A DNA stretch of 64,000 nt, taken from assembly GCF_000335475.2 (NCBI RefSeq), contig NZ_ANAH02000009.1, positions 62,001 through 126,000 of the forward strand, written 5' to 3'. The stretch comes from Cystobacter fuscus DSM 2262. GTDB lineage: Bacteria; Myxococcota; Myxococcia; Myxococcales; Myxococcaceae. A model generated the notes under the pieces. The model ran no database searches, was not told the DNA's origin, and saw nothing but the letters and a program-made list of their open reading frames with translations. How positions within the stretch are numbered: position 1 is the first letter of the stretch; each line of letters starts with the position of its first letter. Made by a program: the position numbers and the translations under genes. This document shows, piece after piece, positions 45,294 through 54,303 of the stretch.

Positions 45294-46574
45294 ATGGAGA
45301 CCTCCTCTTCCACCCTTCACGCCGTCCGGGGAACGCGCGCGCTGCGCCGCTGGCTCGAGCAGGCCGTCGACCTGCGCGGCCTCGACCTGGAAGGCTTTCG
45401 ACGCTGGCTCGGCGAGCAGCTGTCCCGCTGGGAGTTGGATCCGGCCTTCGCTCAGCGCGCCAGGATCCGGGACCTGCGACAGGCCCACCCCGAGCTCCTG
45501 GCCCTGGAGCGGACACTCCGTCAGGCCATCGCCGCGGATGAAGCCTCTCCCCAGGCGGAGCGTCTCTTCCAACTCGAAGAGGAACTCTCCAGGGCGGACA
45601 AGGCGATCGCCGGGCTGGGGGCCGCGCTGGAGCGGACGACCGATGCTCAGAAGCTGTCGGGCTCGCGGCACAAGCTCGCCGCCTTTCAGTCCAGGCGGCA
45701 GGCGCTTCTGGGTGAGCAGGCGCTGTTGCTCCAGGCGAGCCCCGCGCGGCGGGAGCTGCTCCGGGTCCAGGCGGAGCTGGAGCAGCTTCGCTCCCGCCTC
45801 GGACTGGAGCGCGCGGAGGCCGAGCTGGCCGGGCTGTCGCGCGACCAGGGGCATCGTTCCGGGCACGCGGGCCAGTCCTTCGAACAGCAGGTCCTCCCAC
45901 TGACGTGGCGCTTCATCGTGCCCGAGCTGTTGCGGAGGGGTGGTGACGCGGCCCGCCTCCGGGTGCTCCGGGGCGTGGGGCTCGGCGCGGCGCGGACCGA
46001 GTTCGATCAACTGATCATCCGTCAGCCGCGTCGCCCCGGGCAGCCGGTCGAGGTGCTGGGCATGGTCGAGGTGAAGCGCAACTTCAATGACCTGGCCCAT
46101 GGCTTCCGTCATCGTCAGGAGAACCTGGCCTGGTTCAAGGGCGAGGCCGGACATTACGATTCCAGTCTGTATCGGACCCGTTACTTCCGCTCCGGACACT
46201 TCGACCGGGAGGCCGTGCACGAGGAAGACGGTGAGCGGTTCATCTTCTCGCGGGACTCCTTCCGGCACTTCCGACGCGAATCGGGCATCGGCCTGTTCCT
46301 GCGCCGCCTGTACTTCATCACCCGGGGGGGCATCCTGAGCGGTGTCTCCACCGCGGCGCTGGCTCGCATCCGCCACCGCGTCGCGACGGATGCGCGCTGG
46401 CGGCAACGCGGGGATGCTTCTCTGGGCGAGCTGCTGCGCTGGTGCCAATCCCTGGCGGAGCCCCTGGAGGCTCCGGACGTGCTCCGGCTGTATGGCTCGA
46501 TTCCCGCGCGAGCACGTCAGGTCTTGGTGATCGAGCCGCGTTCCATGAGCTCGAACTCCCGAGAGGTAGTTTAG
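45294..46574 (+). CDS. Coiled-coil protein with C-terminal PD-(D/E)XK-like domain
   Basis: About 426 residues. Residues 60-185 form a Leu/Glu/Arg-rich region with heptad character, likely a coiled coil. The second half has a PD-(D/E)XK arrangement: Glu197 in SFEQQV, Asp238 in TEFDQLIIRQP, and Glu259 and Lys261 in GMVEVKRNF, followed by a HGFRHRQ helix. Nuclease activity is inferred, and I could not assign a family. The ATG at 45294 has a GGAGG site; an alternative start (45246) overlaps the upstream gene. Confidence 0.75.
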   Translation: METSSSTLHAVRGTRALRRWLEQAVDLRGLDLEGFRRWLGEQLSRWELDPAFAQRARIRDLRQAHPELLALERTLRQAIAADEASPQAERLFQLEEELSRADKAIAGLGAALERTTDAQKLSGSRHKLAAFQSRRQALLGEQALLLQASPARRELLRVQAELEQLRSRLGLERAEAELAGLSRDQGHRSGHAGQSFEQQVLPLTWRFIVPELLRRGGDAARLRVLRGVGLGAARTEFDQLIIRQPRRPGQPVEVLGMVEVKRNFNDLAHGFRHRQENLAWFKGEAGHYDSSLYRTRYFRSGHFDREAVHEEDGERFIFSRDSFRHFRRESGIGLFLRRLYFITRGGILSGVSTAALARIRHRVATDARWRQRGDASLGELLRWCQSLAEPLEAPDVLRLYGSIPARARQVLVIEPRSMSSNSREVV

Positions 46575-46733
46575 GTTCTTACATGATTTTCTTGTTTTGA
46601 CGTTCTGGCGGGTTTCGTGCGATACGCCCCGAGACCGCTGAGCGGTGGCCGCGAACCCGACTGTGCCGTACCCGATGATGGCCGTGGACCAGCGTTGACG
46701 GCCCTCCCTGGGAGGGCTCCTCTGCCCCCGCGT

Positions 46734-47228
46734 ATGAGCCCACTGCCCGCCCCCATGAGTTCTCCCGCCGATTCCGCCTCGCTCGAGCAGGTTCGCCGTC
46801 TGGCACGGCAACTGGACACGTCCATCCGGCTGCCCGGAGGATTTCAAGTCGGCTGGGACGCCGTGCTGGGTCTGGTGCCCGTCGTGGGCGACTGGGCGGG
46901 TGCGTTGCTCTCCTGCTACATCATCTGGCAGGGAGTGCGCCTGGGCGCCTCGCGTGAGGTGTTGCTGCGCATGGTCGGCAACGTGGGGCTGGAGGCGCTG
47001 GTGGGCGCGGTCCCCTTCCTGGGCGACGTCTTCGATGCGGCCTGGAAGGCCAATACGCGCAACGTGCGCCTGCTCGAGAATCATCTGGCGGCCCCCACCG
47101 CCACCCGCCGTGCCAGCCGGGCATGGGTGCTCGGCATCGTGTTGCTGCTGGTGGCGGTGTTGACCCTGGTGGTGACGCTCGCCGTGCTGGCCGTGCGTGC
47201 CCTGGCTTCAATCGGTGGTCAGGGCTGA
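46734..47228 (+). CDS. DUF4112-family membrane protein
   Basis: About 164 residues. The core LPGGFQVGWDAVLGLVPVVGDWAG, with a following ALVGAVPFLGDVFDAAWKANTRN segment, is the DUF4112 signature of small membrane proteins of unknown function. The last 30 residues form a hydrophobic helix. Starts at 46734 and 46755 are both possible with no clear ribosome-binding site, and the longer frame to 46617 adds implausible sequence. An inverted repeat, ACCGCT-G-AGCGGT (46634-46646), lies upstream. Confidence 0.85.
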   Translation: MSPLPAPMSSPADSASLEQVRRLARQLDTSIRLPGGFQVGWDAVLGLVPVVGDWAGALLSCYIIWQGVRLGASREVLLRMVGNVGLEALVGAVPFLGDVFDAAWKANTRNVRLLENHLAAPTATRRASRAWVLGIVLLLVAVLTLVVTLAVLAVRALASIGGQG

Positions 47229-47274
47229 GTCCACGCCCGTTTCCCTTGTCCAACCCAGTCGTCGAGGAGTGTTC

Positions 47275-49002
47275 ATGCGTAGATCGATGTTGCTGCTGTC
47301 GGGCCTGTTGCTCACGTCTTCATCCGCCCAGGCGGCCATCTCCGCGGTGGTGGTGGGCAACGACACTTCCTCCGTCCAATACCAGTTCCAGTACAGCGGG
47401 ACCCCGGCCTACCGGCGTGCGTACATCGATGTCGACCGCAATCCCGCGACCGGGTTCGCCCAACAAGGGATCGGGGCGGACTACCTCCTCGAGAACAACT
47501 CCCTGTACGCGAACGTCGGCGGTGGGTGGAACTGGCAGTTCATCAAGACGGTGACGTACACGGACTCGGCGGGCACCGTGAAGTGGACGGTCGCGCGTGC
47601 GGACATTGCCGAGACGGCGACCCCGAACGACGCGGATGTCGTCTTCCAGATCGAGGCACCGCTCGAGACGTCCGCCAAATACACCCACGTCTACAGCGGC
47701 GGCACGAGCCCGAACCCGGGGACGACGCAGTACACGGCGAGCAGCGCCACCATCGCCAACCCGGAGCGGGGCTTCTATCACCACATCAATAACTGCAACG
47801 AAACCGATTTCGTCGCCTCCACGTTGAGCGCCTTCCGCACCAACGAGAAGATCACCCAGGTGATCTGCGTCTTCTACCTGGCGGAGTTCAAGAACAGCCC
47901 CATCAGCCAGGCGCAGTTGGAGCGCTTCCAGCGGCAGGCGAACTCCGTCCGGGCCGCGGGGCTCAAGATGATCGTCCGCTTCGCCTACACCACCTCGGAG
48001 TCCGGGGACGACGCGCCCCTGAGCCGCGTCACCGCGCACCTGGATCAGCTCGCGCCGTACCTGAGCGCCAACAGTGACGTCATCTCGGTGGTGCAGACGG
48101 GGTTCGTGGGCGCCTGGGGCGAGTGGGCCTACACCCAGAACTTCGGCAACCTGGGGAACGTGTCGCAGACGGATTGGAACAACCGCAAGGCGGTGGTGGA
48201 CAAGCTGCTCAGTGTCCTCCCGGCCTCGCGCATGGTCCAACTGCGCACGCCCAAGTTCAAGCGCACGATGTATGGCACCACGGCGCTCTCCGCCGCGCAG
48301 GCCTACAACGGCTCCGCGAACGCTCGCATCGGCCACCACAACGACTGCTTCCTGGCCAGCGCGGACGATTTCGGGACCTACACGAACACGTCCGTCGAGT
48401 ACCCCTACCTGTCGGCCGAGACGAACTACCTCGCCATGGGCGGAGAGACGTGCGCGCTCAACCCGCCGCGCTCGGATTGCTCCACCGCGTTGAGCGAGAT
48501 GGCCTTGTTCCACTACTCCTATCTGAACGTCGACTACTCCATCCCGGTCATCAACAGTTGGACCAGCGGCGGGTGCCGGCCGGAGATCGATCGCCGGCTC
48601 GGCTACCGGTTCGCGCTCGTGTCCGCCACCTTCCCGGCGACCGCCACCCGGGGCGCGGCCATGTCCCTGGACATCCAGATCAAGAACGAGGGCTGGGCGG
48701 CTCCCTACAATCCCCGGTCGGTCGAGCTGGTGCTGCGCAACACCTCGAGTGGCGCCGTCTACCGCGTGCCCCTCTCGGTGGATCCGCGCCGCTGGCTGGC
48801 GGGGACGACCACGTCGATCGGCCCGTCCGTCACGATTCCGACGAGCGTGCCCGCCGGCAGCTATGCCCTCCTGCTGAACCTGCCGGATCCGGCGTCCTCC
48901 CTGAACACCCGTCCGGAGTACTCCATCCAGCTGGCCAACCAGAACGTCTGGGAAGCCTCCACCGGCTTCAACAACCTGAACCGGACGGTGACGGTGCAGT
49001 GA
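47275..49002 (+). CDS. Secreted DUF4874/DUF4832 protein (glycosidase-like)
   Basis: A 575-residue exported protein with a signal peptide ending SSSAQA. A beta-rich N-terminal domain (about 25-150) is followed by the DUF4874 region (NPERGFYHHINNC, VFYLAEFKNSPIS, LKMIVRFAYT) and the DUF4832 region (FHYSYLNVDYSIPVINSW, RRLGYRFALV), a pair found in proteins with a TIM-barrel glycosidase-like core. A final beta-sandwich ends the chain. The substrate is probably a polysaccharide; this is inference. ATG 47275 has a GAGGAG site. Confidence 0.88.
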   Translation: MRRSMLLLSGLLLTSSSAQAAISAVVVGNDTSSVQYQFQYSGTPAYRRAYIDVDRNPATGFAQQGIGADYLLENNSLYANVGGGWNWQFIKTVTYTDSAGTVKWTVARADIAETATPNDADVVFQIEAPLETSAKYTHVYSGGTSPNPGTTQYTASSATIANPERGFYHHINNCNETDFVASTLSAFRTNEKITQVICVFYLAEFKNSPISQAQLERFQRQANSVRAAGLKMIVRFAYTTSESGDDAPLSRVTAHLDQLAPYLSANSDVISVVQTGFVGAWGEWAYTQNFGNLGNVSQTDWNNRKAVVDKLLSVLPASRMVQLRTPKFKRTMYGTTALSAAQAYNGSANARIGHHNDCFLASADDFGTYTNTSVEYPYLSAETNYLAMGGETCALNPPRSDCSTALSEMALFHYSYLNVDYSIPVINSWTSGGCRPEIDRRLGYRFALVSATFPATATRGAAMSLDIQIKNEGWAAPYNPRSVELVLRNTSSGAVYRVPLSVDPRRWLAGTTTSIGPSVTIPTSVPAGSYALLLNLPDPASSLNTRPEYSIQLANQNVWEASTGFNNLNRTVTVQ

Positions 49003-49020
49003 GCCCTTGAGGGCAGGCGT

Positions 49021-49055
49021 CGGGGCTGGCGTCGGCGACGACGGCGCCAGCCCCG
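49021..49055 (+). terminator. Strong hairpin between convergent genes
   Basis: An 11-base perfect stem (CGGGGCTGGCG at 49021-49031 with CGCCAGCCCCG at 49045-49055) and a 13-base loop lies in the 58-base gap between the DUF4832 gene and the alcohol dehydrogenase. It can serve both strands. Confidence 0.6.
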
Positions 49056-49060
49056 GGTCT

Positions 49061-50230
49061 TCAGGGAATGAAGACCGACCGGACGCAGCCGTCTTCCTTC
49101 TTCTTGAACATCTCGTAGCCGCGCGGGGCGTCCTCCAGCGGGAACCGGTGCGTCACGAGGTAGGAGGGATCCAGCTCCCCTCGCTGCACGTGCTCGAGCA
49201 GCCGCGGCACGTACTTCTGTCCGTGCTGCTGCGCGGTGCGCACCGTGAGCCCCTTGTTCATGATGGAGCCGAGCGGGAACTTGTCCATCACTCCGTAGAC
49301 GCCGAGGATCGACAGCGTTCCGCCCTTGCGGCACGCGAGGATCGCCTGGCGCAGGGCCTCGCCCCGGTCGGTGTGCAGGTGCAGCGCCTGCTTCGCGCGG
49401 TCATACGCGTACTCGAGCCCCATGCCGTGCGCTTCCATGCCCACCGCGTCGATGCATGCGTCCGGGCCGCGCCCGCCGGTCATCTCCCGGAGCACCTCGA
49501 CGACGCTGTCGACCTGGGTGTAGTCGATCGTCTCCGCGCCCGCCTTCTCCCGCGCCAGTTGCAGCCGCTCGGGGAAGCGATCGATCGCGATGACGCGCTC
49601 GGCGCCGAGCAGGTAGGCGCTCTGCATCGCCATGAGCCCCACGCCGCCCGCGCCCCACACCGCGATGGTGTCCCCGGGATGGATGTTGCAGAACTCGGCG
49701 CCCATGTAGCCCGTGGGCGCCGCGTCGGACAGGAAGAGCACCTGCTCGTCCTTCAGTCCGTCGGGAACGAGGAAGCAGTCATTGTCCGCGTGCGGCACCC
49801 GGACGTACTGCGCATGGCCTCCCGCGTAGCCGCCGAACGCATGCGTGTAGCCGTAGATGCCGGCCGTCGGCTGGCCGAACGTGGCCTGCTGGACCTCGGG
49901 CTTGGGATTCGTGTTGTCGCACAGCGAGTAGAGATCGTGCTGGCAGTACCAGCAGTTGCCACAGACGATGAAGGAGGGGACGACCACCCGGTCTCCCTTC
50001 TTCACCTTCTTCACCTCGTGGCCCACCTCCACGACCTCTCCCATGAACTCGTGGCCGATGACGTCGCCCTCGCGCATCGTCGGGATGTACCCGTCGATGA
50101 AGTGCAGGTCGGAGCCACACGTCGTGGACATCGTCACCTTGAGGATGACGTCGCGCGGATTGACGATCTCCGGATCCGGGACGTTCTCCACACGCAGATC
50201 GTTGATGCCGTTCCAGCAGAGTGCTCGCAT
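49061..50230 (-). CDS. Zinc-dependent alcohol dehydrogenase family protein
   Basis: A 389-residue medium-chain dehydrogenase. Catalytic zinc ligands are Cys38 (TTCGSDLHF) and the GHE at 59-61; the structural zinc site is CGNCWYCQHDLYSLC (Cys90, 93, 96 and 104). The nucleotide-binding loop GAGGVG is at 193-198. The long insert after the structural zinc site and the overall pattern fit the formaldehyde-dehydrogenase-like subgroup. It is preceded by the SRPBCC gene with a 12-base gap, an arrangement I recall from several bacteria. Confidence 0.93.
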   Translation of the reverse strand: MRALCWNGINDLRVENVPDPEIVNPRDVILKVTMSTTCGSDLHFIDGYIPTMREGDVIGHEFMGEVVEVGHEVKKVKKGDRVVVPSFIVCGNCWYCQHDLYSLCDNTNPKPEVQQATFGQPTAGIYGYTHAFGGYAGGHAQYVRVPHADNDCFLVPDGLKDEQVLFLSDAAPTGYMGAEFCNIHPGDTIAVWGAGGVGLMAMQSAYLLGAERVIAIDRFPERLQLAREKAGAETIDYTQVDSVVEVLREMTGGRGPDACIDAVGMEAHGMGLEYAYDRAKQALHLHTDRGEALRQAILACRKGGTLSILGVYGVMDKFPLGSIMNKGLTVRTAQQHGQKYVPRLLEHVQRGELDPSYLVTHRFPLEDAPRGYEMFKKKEDGCVRSVFIP

Positions 50231-50242
50231 GGGTGTCTCTCC

Positions 50243-50974
50243 TCAGTGGAGGTGGGCGCCCTGGCGGGCGGAAGGGTTGCGCTCGGTCGTCGGGATTTCT
50301 CCCGTCTCGGCCAGGCTCTTGAAGCGCCGCAGCGCCCGGTTCACGAGCAGGTCCGGCACGGCGAGCAGCCGCGTCATCACCGCCTCACCGAGGGCGCCGC
50401 CCGGAGGTTGGAAGTCCAGGTGGAGCGTGACCTCCGTTCCCCAATTCCCCGGCGCGGGACGGAAGCTCACCAGGCCCTGATTGGGCAGGAGGGCGCCTTC
50501 CACCGATTCCCAGCGCAGCAGCTCGCCCGCGCGCTCCTCCTCGATGCGCGTGTCCCACTCCAGGTCCTGTCCGAGCGGACCACTCACGCGCCAGTGCGTG
50601 TACTCCGCGCTCGTCGTGGACAGCTCGGCGAAGTGGCTCATGACCTGGGCCAGGGTGCCCGGCTCGCGCCAGAGGCGGTAGAGCTCGTCCGCGGGCTTTC
50701 CGATGGTGATGGCGTGCTGCACGCTCGGCGTTTCCGTCCGGGCCCCTTCCTCGCGCCGGTCGCGCGGGCTCGAGGTGAGCTGACGGAGCCCACGAAGGCC
50801 CCGGTAGAGCAATCCACTGCTGGCGAGCGCCATGACTGTTCCTCCCAATGAACGGCGCTGGAGGCCGAGCGTCAGCAGCGCCCCCCCGAGCACCACGGAT
50901 GCCATCTTCTCGAGTTGTTCCTTGTCGACCCGCGCGGTCAGCCGGGTCGCTTCATCCTGGACGAGTGCCTTCAT
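50243..50974 (-). CDS. Membrane-anchored SRPBCC (cyclase/dehydrase-like) protein
   Basis: About 243 residues. An N-terminal amphipathic region leads into two hydrophobic segments (about 20-60, with VVLGGALLTLGLQRRSLGG) of the DUF2892 type. The SRPBCC hot-dog-like domain follows (HAITIGKPADELYRLWREP, MSHFAELSTTSAEYTHWRV), a fold that binds hydrophobic ligands. ATG 50974 has an AAGGAG site; ATG 51043 is also possible. It is directly upstream of the alcohol dehydrogenase. Confidence 0.88.
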   Translation of the reverse strand: MKALVQDEATRLTARVDKEQLEKMASVVLGGALLTLGLQRRSLGGTVMALASSGLLYRGLRGLRQLTSSPRDRREEGARTETPSVQHAITIGKPADELYRLWREPGTLAQVMSHFAELSTTSAEYTHWRVSGPLGQDLEWDTRIEEERAGELLRWESVEGALLPNQGLVSFRPAPGNWGTEVTLHLDFQPPGGALGEAVMTRLLAVPDLLVNRALRRFKSLAETGEIPTTERNPSARQGAHLH

Positions 50975-51189
50975 GTGCCGCTGCGCTCCTTCCTCGTGGC
51001 GGCTCCTTCCGGCACGGCCGGAGGCAAGCGCCTCGGCGGCCATGAGAAGTCCTGCCTCCGTGAGGGAGCGCCCACACTGAAGGTGGGAGGACCCCCTCTG
51101 CGCGACAACCGGGGGGAACTCCTTCGAACAATCATCGGGGAGGGCCCTCGCTCCGCCGCCTGCTGCCGGGCGCGGGGGGCCAGCTCCCG

Positions 51190-52461
51190 TCAGAAGCTCG
51201 CGTCGAGCTGGAGCCGGGCGAGGTGGCGCGGCTCGCCCGTGGCGCCGAAGATGTAGAAGTAGTCGCCCTGCAGCTTGAAGGCGTGCCCATTGAGATAGAC
51301 GTTGAAGCCCGCGCCGACCTGCTTTCCCTGGGTCTCGACGAGCTGGAGGAACTGCGGGTCGGTGCCCCTCCGGGCGAAGAGCTGCTCCCAGCGCGCGGTC
51401 AGCTCCACCTGGGGGCTCACCAACTGGCCCCCCTGCACGAAGTAGCCGTAGCCCGAGCGCGTCACGTCCCGGGTGGGGGTGGTGCCGGTGGTCTGCTCGA
51501 GCACGTCCGTGTTGGCCTTGCGCCACAGGCCCTCGGCGAGCAGTGAGAAGCCCCGGTACTTGAACACCACGTCCGCGGCCAGGTGGCTGTAGTTGGCCGT
51601 GCCGGCGGTGAAGGCCGTTCCGATGGTGCTGTTGCGGCGCGACGTCCGGTAATTGTAGGCCGCCGCGACCCCCAGGCTCAGGCGGGGCTTCGCCGAGCGC
51701 GTCAGGTCCGCTTCCTGGTCGTCATCGAAGGCGCCGAAGGGCCGCAGCGTGAGCCGCAGGACGGTGAGGGGGCCCGGCGCGTACGCCGCGAAGCGGTTGC
51801 GCCCGTCGCCTCCACCGATGAAGAACTGGTAGCCGAGCCACTCGTTCAGACCGAAGAGGTTGTTGGACGAGAGCATCACGCCCACGTCGCGGTCGAGGTT
51901 CAGCTCGCGCACCACCTGCTGCCGGTCCACGAACTGGAGCGCGAACTCGCGGATGGTGCGGGCCCGGTCGAGCGGCACGAAGAACTGACCCACGCGGATG
52001 TTCACGTCGCGCCAGCGCGTGTACTCCACGAAGGCGTCGAAGATGGGTGAGGAGCTGCCCGTCTCGAAGTCATTGCCTCCGAAGGCGAGCTGGATGTTGT
52101 AGCGCAGCTCGGGCGCCAGCACGTTGCCACCCACGATGAGGCGCAGCGTGCGGACCTGGATCTCGTGGGTGTCGCTCTGGTCGAAGTGGAGGAAGGTGTC
52201 GCGCAACTGGATGCGTGCCCGGAGCCCGAAGGAGAAGCGCTCCCCGGCCTTCACCACGATGCCGCGACCGGGCTCGGCGGTGATGGTGGTGGGGGGCGGG
52301 GGCTCGGCCGCGGGCGCGGGGGTGGAGGGTGGCGGACCTTCCGGGGAGGGCGGCGTGGGGGCGGAACCGCCCTGGCCCCGGGCAGGGGCCGCCACCGCGA
52401 GGAACAACGCCAAAAGCAGACGGAGCGCGCCCGAGGCGCGCGGAGAGACGTGCGAGTGCAT
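51190..52461 (-). CDS. OprO/OprP-type (phosphate-selective) porin
   Basis: A 423-residue outer-membrane protein with a signal peptide ending VAAPARG, a Pro-rich linker of about 50 residues, and a beta-barrel ending LARLQLDASF with terminal Phe. The pattern GIVVKAGERFSFGLRARIQLRD and the VGQFFVPLDRARTIREFA region match the Porin_O_P family, some members of which select phosphate or polyphosphate. Ion specificity here is not determined. Its promoter region (52593-52659) has conspicuous repeats. Confidence 0.9.
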   Translation of the reverse strand: MHSHVSPRASGALRLLLALFLAVAAPARGQGGSAPTPPSPEGPPPSTPAPAAEPPPPTTITAEPGRGIVVKAGERFSFGLRARIQLRDTFLHFDQSDTHEIQVRTLRLIVGGNVLAPELRYNIQLAFGGNDFETGSSSPIFDAFVEYTRWRDVNIRVGQFFVPLDRARTIREFALQFVDRQQVVRELNLDRDVGVMLSSNNLFGLNEWLGYQFFIGGGDGRNRFAAYAPGPLTVLRLTLRPFGAFDDDQEADLTRSAKPRLSLGVAAAYNYRTSRRNSTIGTAFTAGTANYSHLAADVVFKYRGFSLLAEGLWRKANTDVLEQTTGTTPTRDVTRSGYGYFVQGGQLVSPQVELTARWEQLFARRGTDPQFLQLVETQGKQVGAGFNVYLNGHAFKLQGDYFYIFGATGEPRHLARLQLDASF

Positions 52462-52816
52462 GGAGGGATTTCCTGAAGGTCACCGCTGTCGCGGCGGGGT
52501 CTTCCATCCGCTCGGACGCGCGAGGTCGGCCCGGGCGGGAGGCGTGGCGGGAACGATGAGGGTCAACACCGGAGACGGCAGACGCTCGTCATGGACATGT
52601 CCAATATAGCGGATGCCCCCGGAGGGAAGGGCGGTCCGTGGCATCCGTTATAGCGGATGATGGCCCGGCGGTCTTCAGGAATCGAGCAGGACGCCGGGCG
52701 GACGGTGCCCACGGGGCGAGCCTCCAGGCAGGCCGGCCCATTCGGGTCGGGCGCGTGCCAGCCTGCCCTGTCGTCTCCAGCTTCCAGGAAACTCCTCGTG
52801 TGGACAGGGGGGCGGC
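52462..52816. other. 355-bp intergenic region upstream of porin and hypothetical gene
   Basis: The only gap over 300 bases. It contains the repeat/palindrome cluster described at 52593-52659. Between the cluster and 52816 I see GC-rich sequence with no further clear element and no convincing small gene; between 52462 and 52592 likewise only low-information sequence. Confidence 0.7.
52593..52659 (-). promoter_or_regulatory. Candidate regulated promoter with palindrome and direct/inverted repeats
   Basis: On the minus strand a TATATT box (52603-52608) abuts a perfect 10-base palindrome GGACATGTCC (52593-52602), about 130 bases before the porin start. TATAGCGGATG occurs twice on the plus strand, at 52605-52615 and 52649-52659 (44 bp apart), and an inverted CATCCG (52642-52647) allows hairpins with both. 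The layout suggests an operator next to a -10 box that controls the porin, the divergent small gene, or both. It does not resemble a Pho box. Confidence 0.5.
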
Positions 52817-53092
52817 ATGTCTTCGGAATGGGCGCAGGAAGCGGAGCGGCAGGCGAAGGCGATCACCCGGGATCTCATCGAAGTGGGCCGGGTGAAGGGC
52901 TTTCGTGTGATGTACCAGAAGAGGGAGGCGCGCTTCGCCCTCCGGGCGGGGACGATGACGGCCTACTTCTCCGCCCATACCTATGACACCCCACGGGGCA
53001 TGGATTGGCTCCAGTTGCGCATCGACATCCTCATGCATGTGCGGCGCGGGTTGCAGCTCGAGCCGCGGGAGGAGTCCGCCCCGGCGTCTTGA
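52817..53092 (+). CDS. Small hypothetical protein
   Basis: A 91-residue soluble protein with no membrane segment and no family I recognise. It has a Glu/Arg-rich N-terminal helix and an FSAHTYDTPRGMDWLQLR segment. The ATG at 52817 follows a GGGGGGCGG stretch. It is divergent from the porin and stands upstream of the ferritin-like gene. Confidence 0.65.
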   Translation: MSSEWAQEAERQAKAITRDLIEVGRVKGFRVMYQKREARFALRAGTMTAYFSAHTYDTPRGMDWLQLRIDILMHVRRGLQLEPREESAPAS

Positions 53093-53234
53093 GCTTGTCT
53101 GGGACCTCCGCCGGGGGCGAGGCTTCAGGAGACCCCTCGGGGCCGCGTGTGCCGAGGCTGGTGACACGGGCCGTGTGTGGTGACCTTCACTCGTGCCCGG
53201 ACGCGGGTCCGGCCCATCGTGGAGGCACAATCAC

Positions 53235-53714
53235 ATGGCACAGAGCATGGACTCGAAGATGTTGTCGTCTCTTCAAGAGCTGCTGCACATCGACGTCGAC
53301 GCGGTGATGCTCTACGACGCGGCGCTGCGGAGCATCACCCACCCGATGGCGGAGCAGGCCCTGATGGAGTTCCGCTCCGATCACCTGCGTCACATCCGGG
53401 AGCTCAACGATTGCATCGAGCAGTTCGGTGGGGAGCGGGCGTGCATCGGGGTCAATGCCGAGCAGTGTGATCTCCACGGCTTCACCCCCATCGAGGAGGG
53501 AATGCCCCTGGAGGCCGTCTTCATGGCCCTGGTGGATGGCGAGCAGATCACCAACCAGACCTACGAGCGCATCCTCAAGGAGGAGTGGACGCCGGAGATC
53601 CGCTCACTCATCGATCGCAACTTCGTCGACGAGCAGCGCCACCTGCTCTGGGTGCTGAAGGCGTCGCGCACGCGGATGTGGGAGCGGGACGCGGGAGTCA
53701 GGCCCGACGTCTGA
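53235..53714 (+). CDS. DUF2383/PA2169-like ferritin-fold protein
   Basis: A 159-residue four-helix-bundle protein. The first helix LLHIDVDAVMLYDAAL, the RSDHLRHIRELNDCIEQ helix, and DEQRHLLWVLKAS carry the Glu/His pattern of diiron ferritin-like proteins of the DUF2383 group. Iron binding is inferred. The ATG at 53235 has a GGAGGC site, so it is preferred over the longer frame from 53193. Such genes often occur with stress and dehydrogenase genes, as here. Confidence 0.82.
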   Translation: MAQSMDSKMLSSLQELLHIDVDAVMLYDAALRSITHPMAEQALMEFRSDHLRHIRELNDCIEQFGGERACIGVNAEQCDLHGFTPIEEGMPLEAVFMALVDGEQITNQTYERILKEEWTPEIRSLIDRNFVDEQRHLLWVLKASRTRMWERDAGVRPDV

Positions 53715-53835
53715 GCGCCTGATGTGGACGTTAGGCTCCGCGCGTGGACGTGGTGTGTGAGTCTCGCTCCTCGGGGACGGTCTGGCAGGGCTTCTGCACA
53801 GGCTCCCGGGAACCTGTCCTTCCCGAGGTGCCCGC

Positions 53836-54279
53836 ATGCCGCGTCTGGCCTTCCTGCTGTGTCTGTTGTTCATCCCGCTCGGGTGTGAGGCTTCTCGTCA
53901 GGAGTGGCTCGGCCTCTACGAGATGACCGGCACCGCCCACTACAGCATTCCGGGGCTGGGTCACCTGTCTTCACCCGTGTCGGCGACCTGGCGCGTGTCG
54001 GAGGGGACGGCCGTGGAGCTCCTCCTCTCCGACGTGGCGGGCGGGTGTTCCCTGGGCGCTCACGTCGAGGAGGAGCGGGCCCAGCTCGAACCCGGAGCCT
54101 CGTGCACCTGGAATGAGAACGGTGTCCTCTTCACCCTCTCCGCGGTGCACGGTTCGATCGTGCTCGCGGACGGCCGGGGCCACTTCGAGATGGCGGGCCG
54201 CGTGACGGCCACCGCCTGGGGGAAGCTCTACCCGGGGGAGTTCTTCCAGAACGCCACGCTGACCCGCGTGGGGCCGTAG
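53836..54279 (+). CDS. Small lipoprotein
   Basis: A 147-residue protein with a signal peptide ending LLFIPLGCE, a good lipobox. The mature part is beta-rich and looks like a lipocalin- or avidin-sized barrel, but no family is recognised. Two cysteines near the middle could form a disulfide. It is convergent with the beta-propeller gene, with a hairpin between. Confidence 0.75.
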   Translation: MPRLAFLLCLLFIPLGCEASRQEWLGLYEMTGTAHYSIPGLGHLSSPVSATWRVSEGTAVELLLSDVAGGCSLGAHVEEERAQLEPGASCTWNENGVLFTLSAVHGSIVLADGRGHFEMAGRVTATAWGKLYPGEFFQNATLTRVGP

Positions 54280-54280
54280 C

Positions 54281-54296
54281 CCCGCGGGTCCGCGGG
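54281..54296 (+). terminator. Hairpin between convergent genes
   Basis: CCCGCGG at 54281-54287 and CCGCGGG at 54290-54296 form a 7-base stem with a two-base spacer, in the 24-base gap between convergent stop codons. The loop is tight, so the effective stem is shorter. Confidence 0.45.
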
Positions 54297-54303
54297 CCCG
54301 GGA

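Noticed and set aside
46634-46646. Inverted repeat ACCGCT-G-AGCGGT upstream of the DUF4112 gene as an operator
   Set aside because: Too short and GC-rich to separate from chance in this genome, with no nearby regulator.
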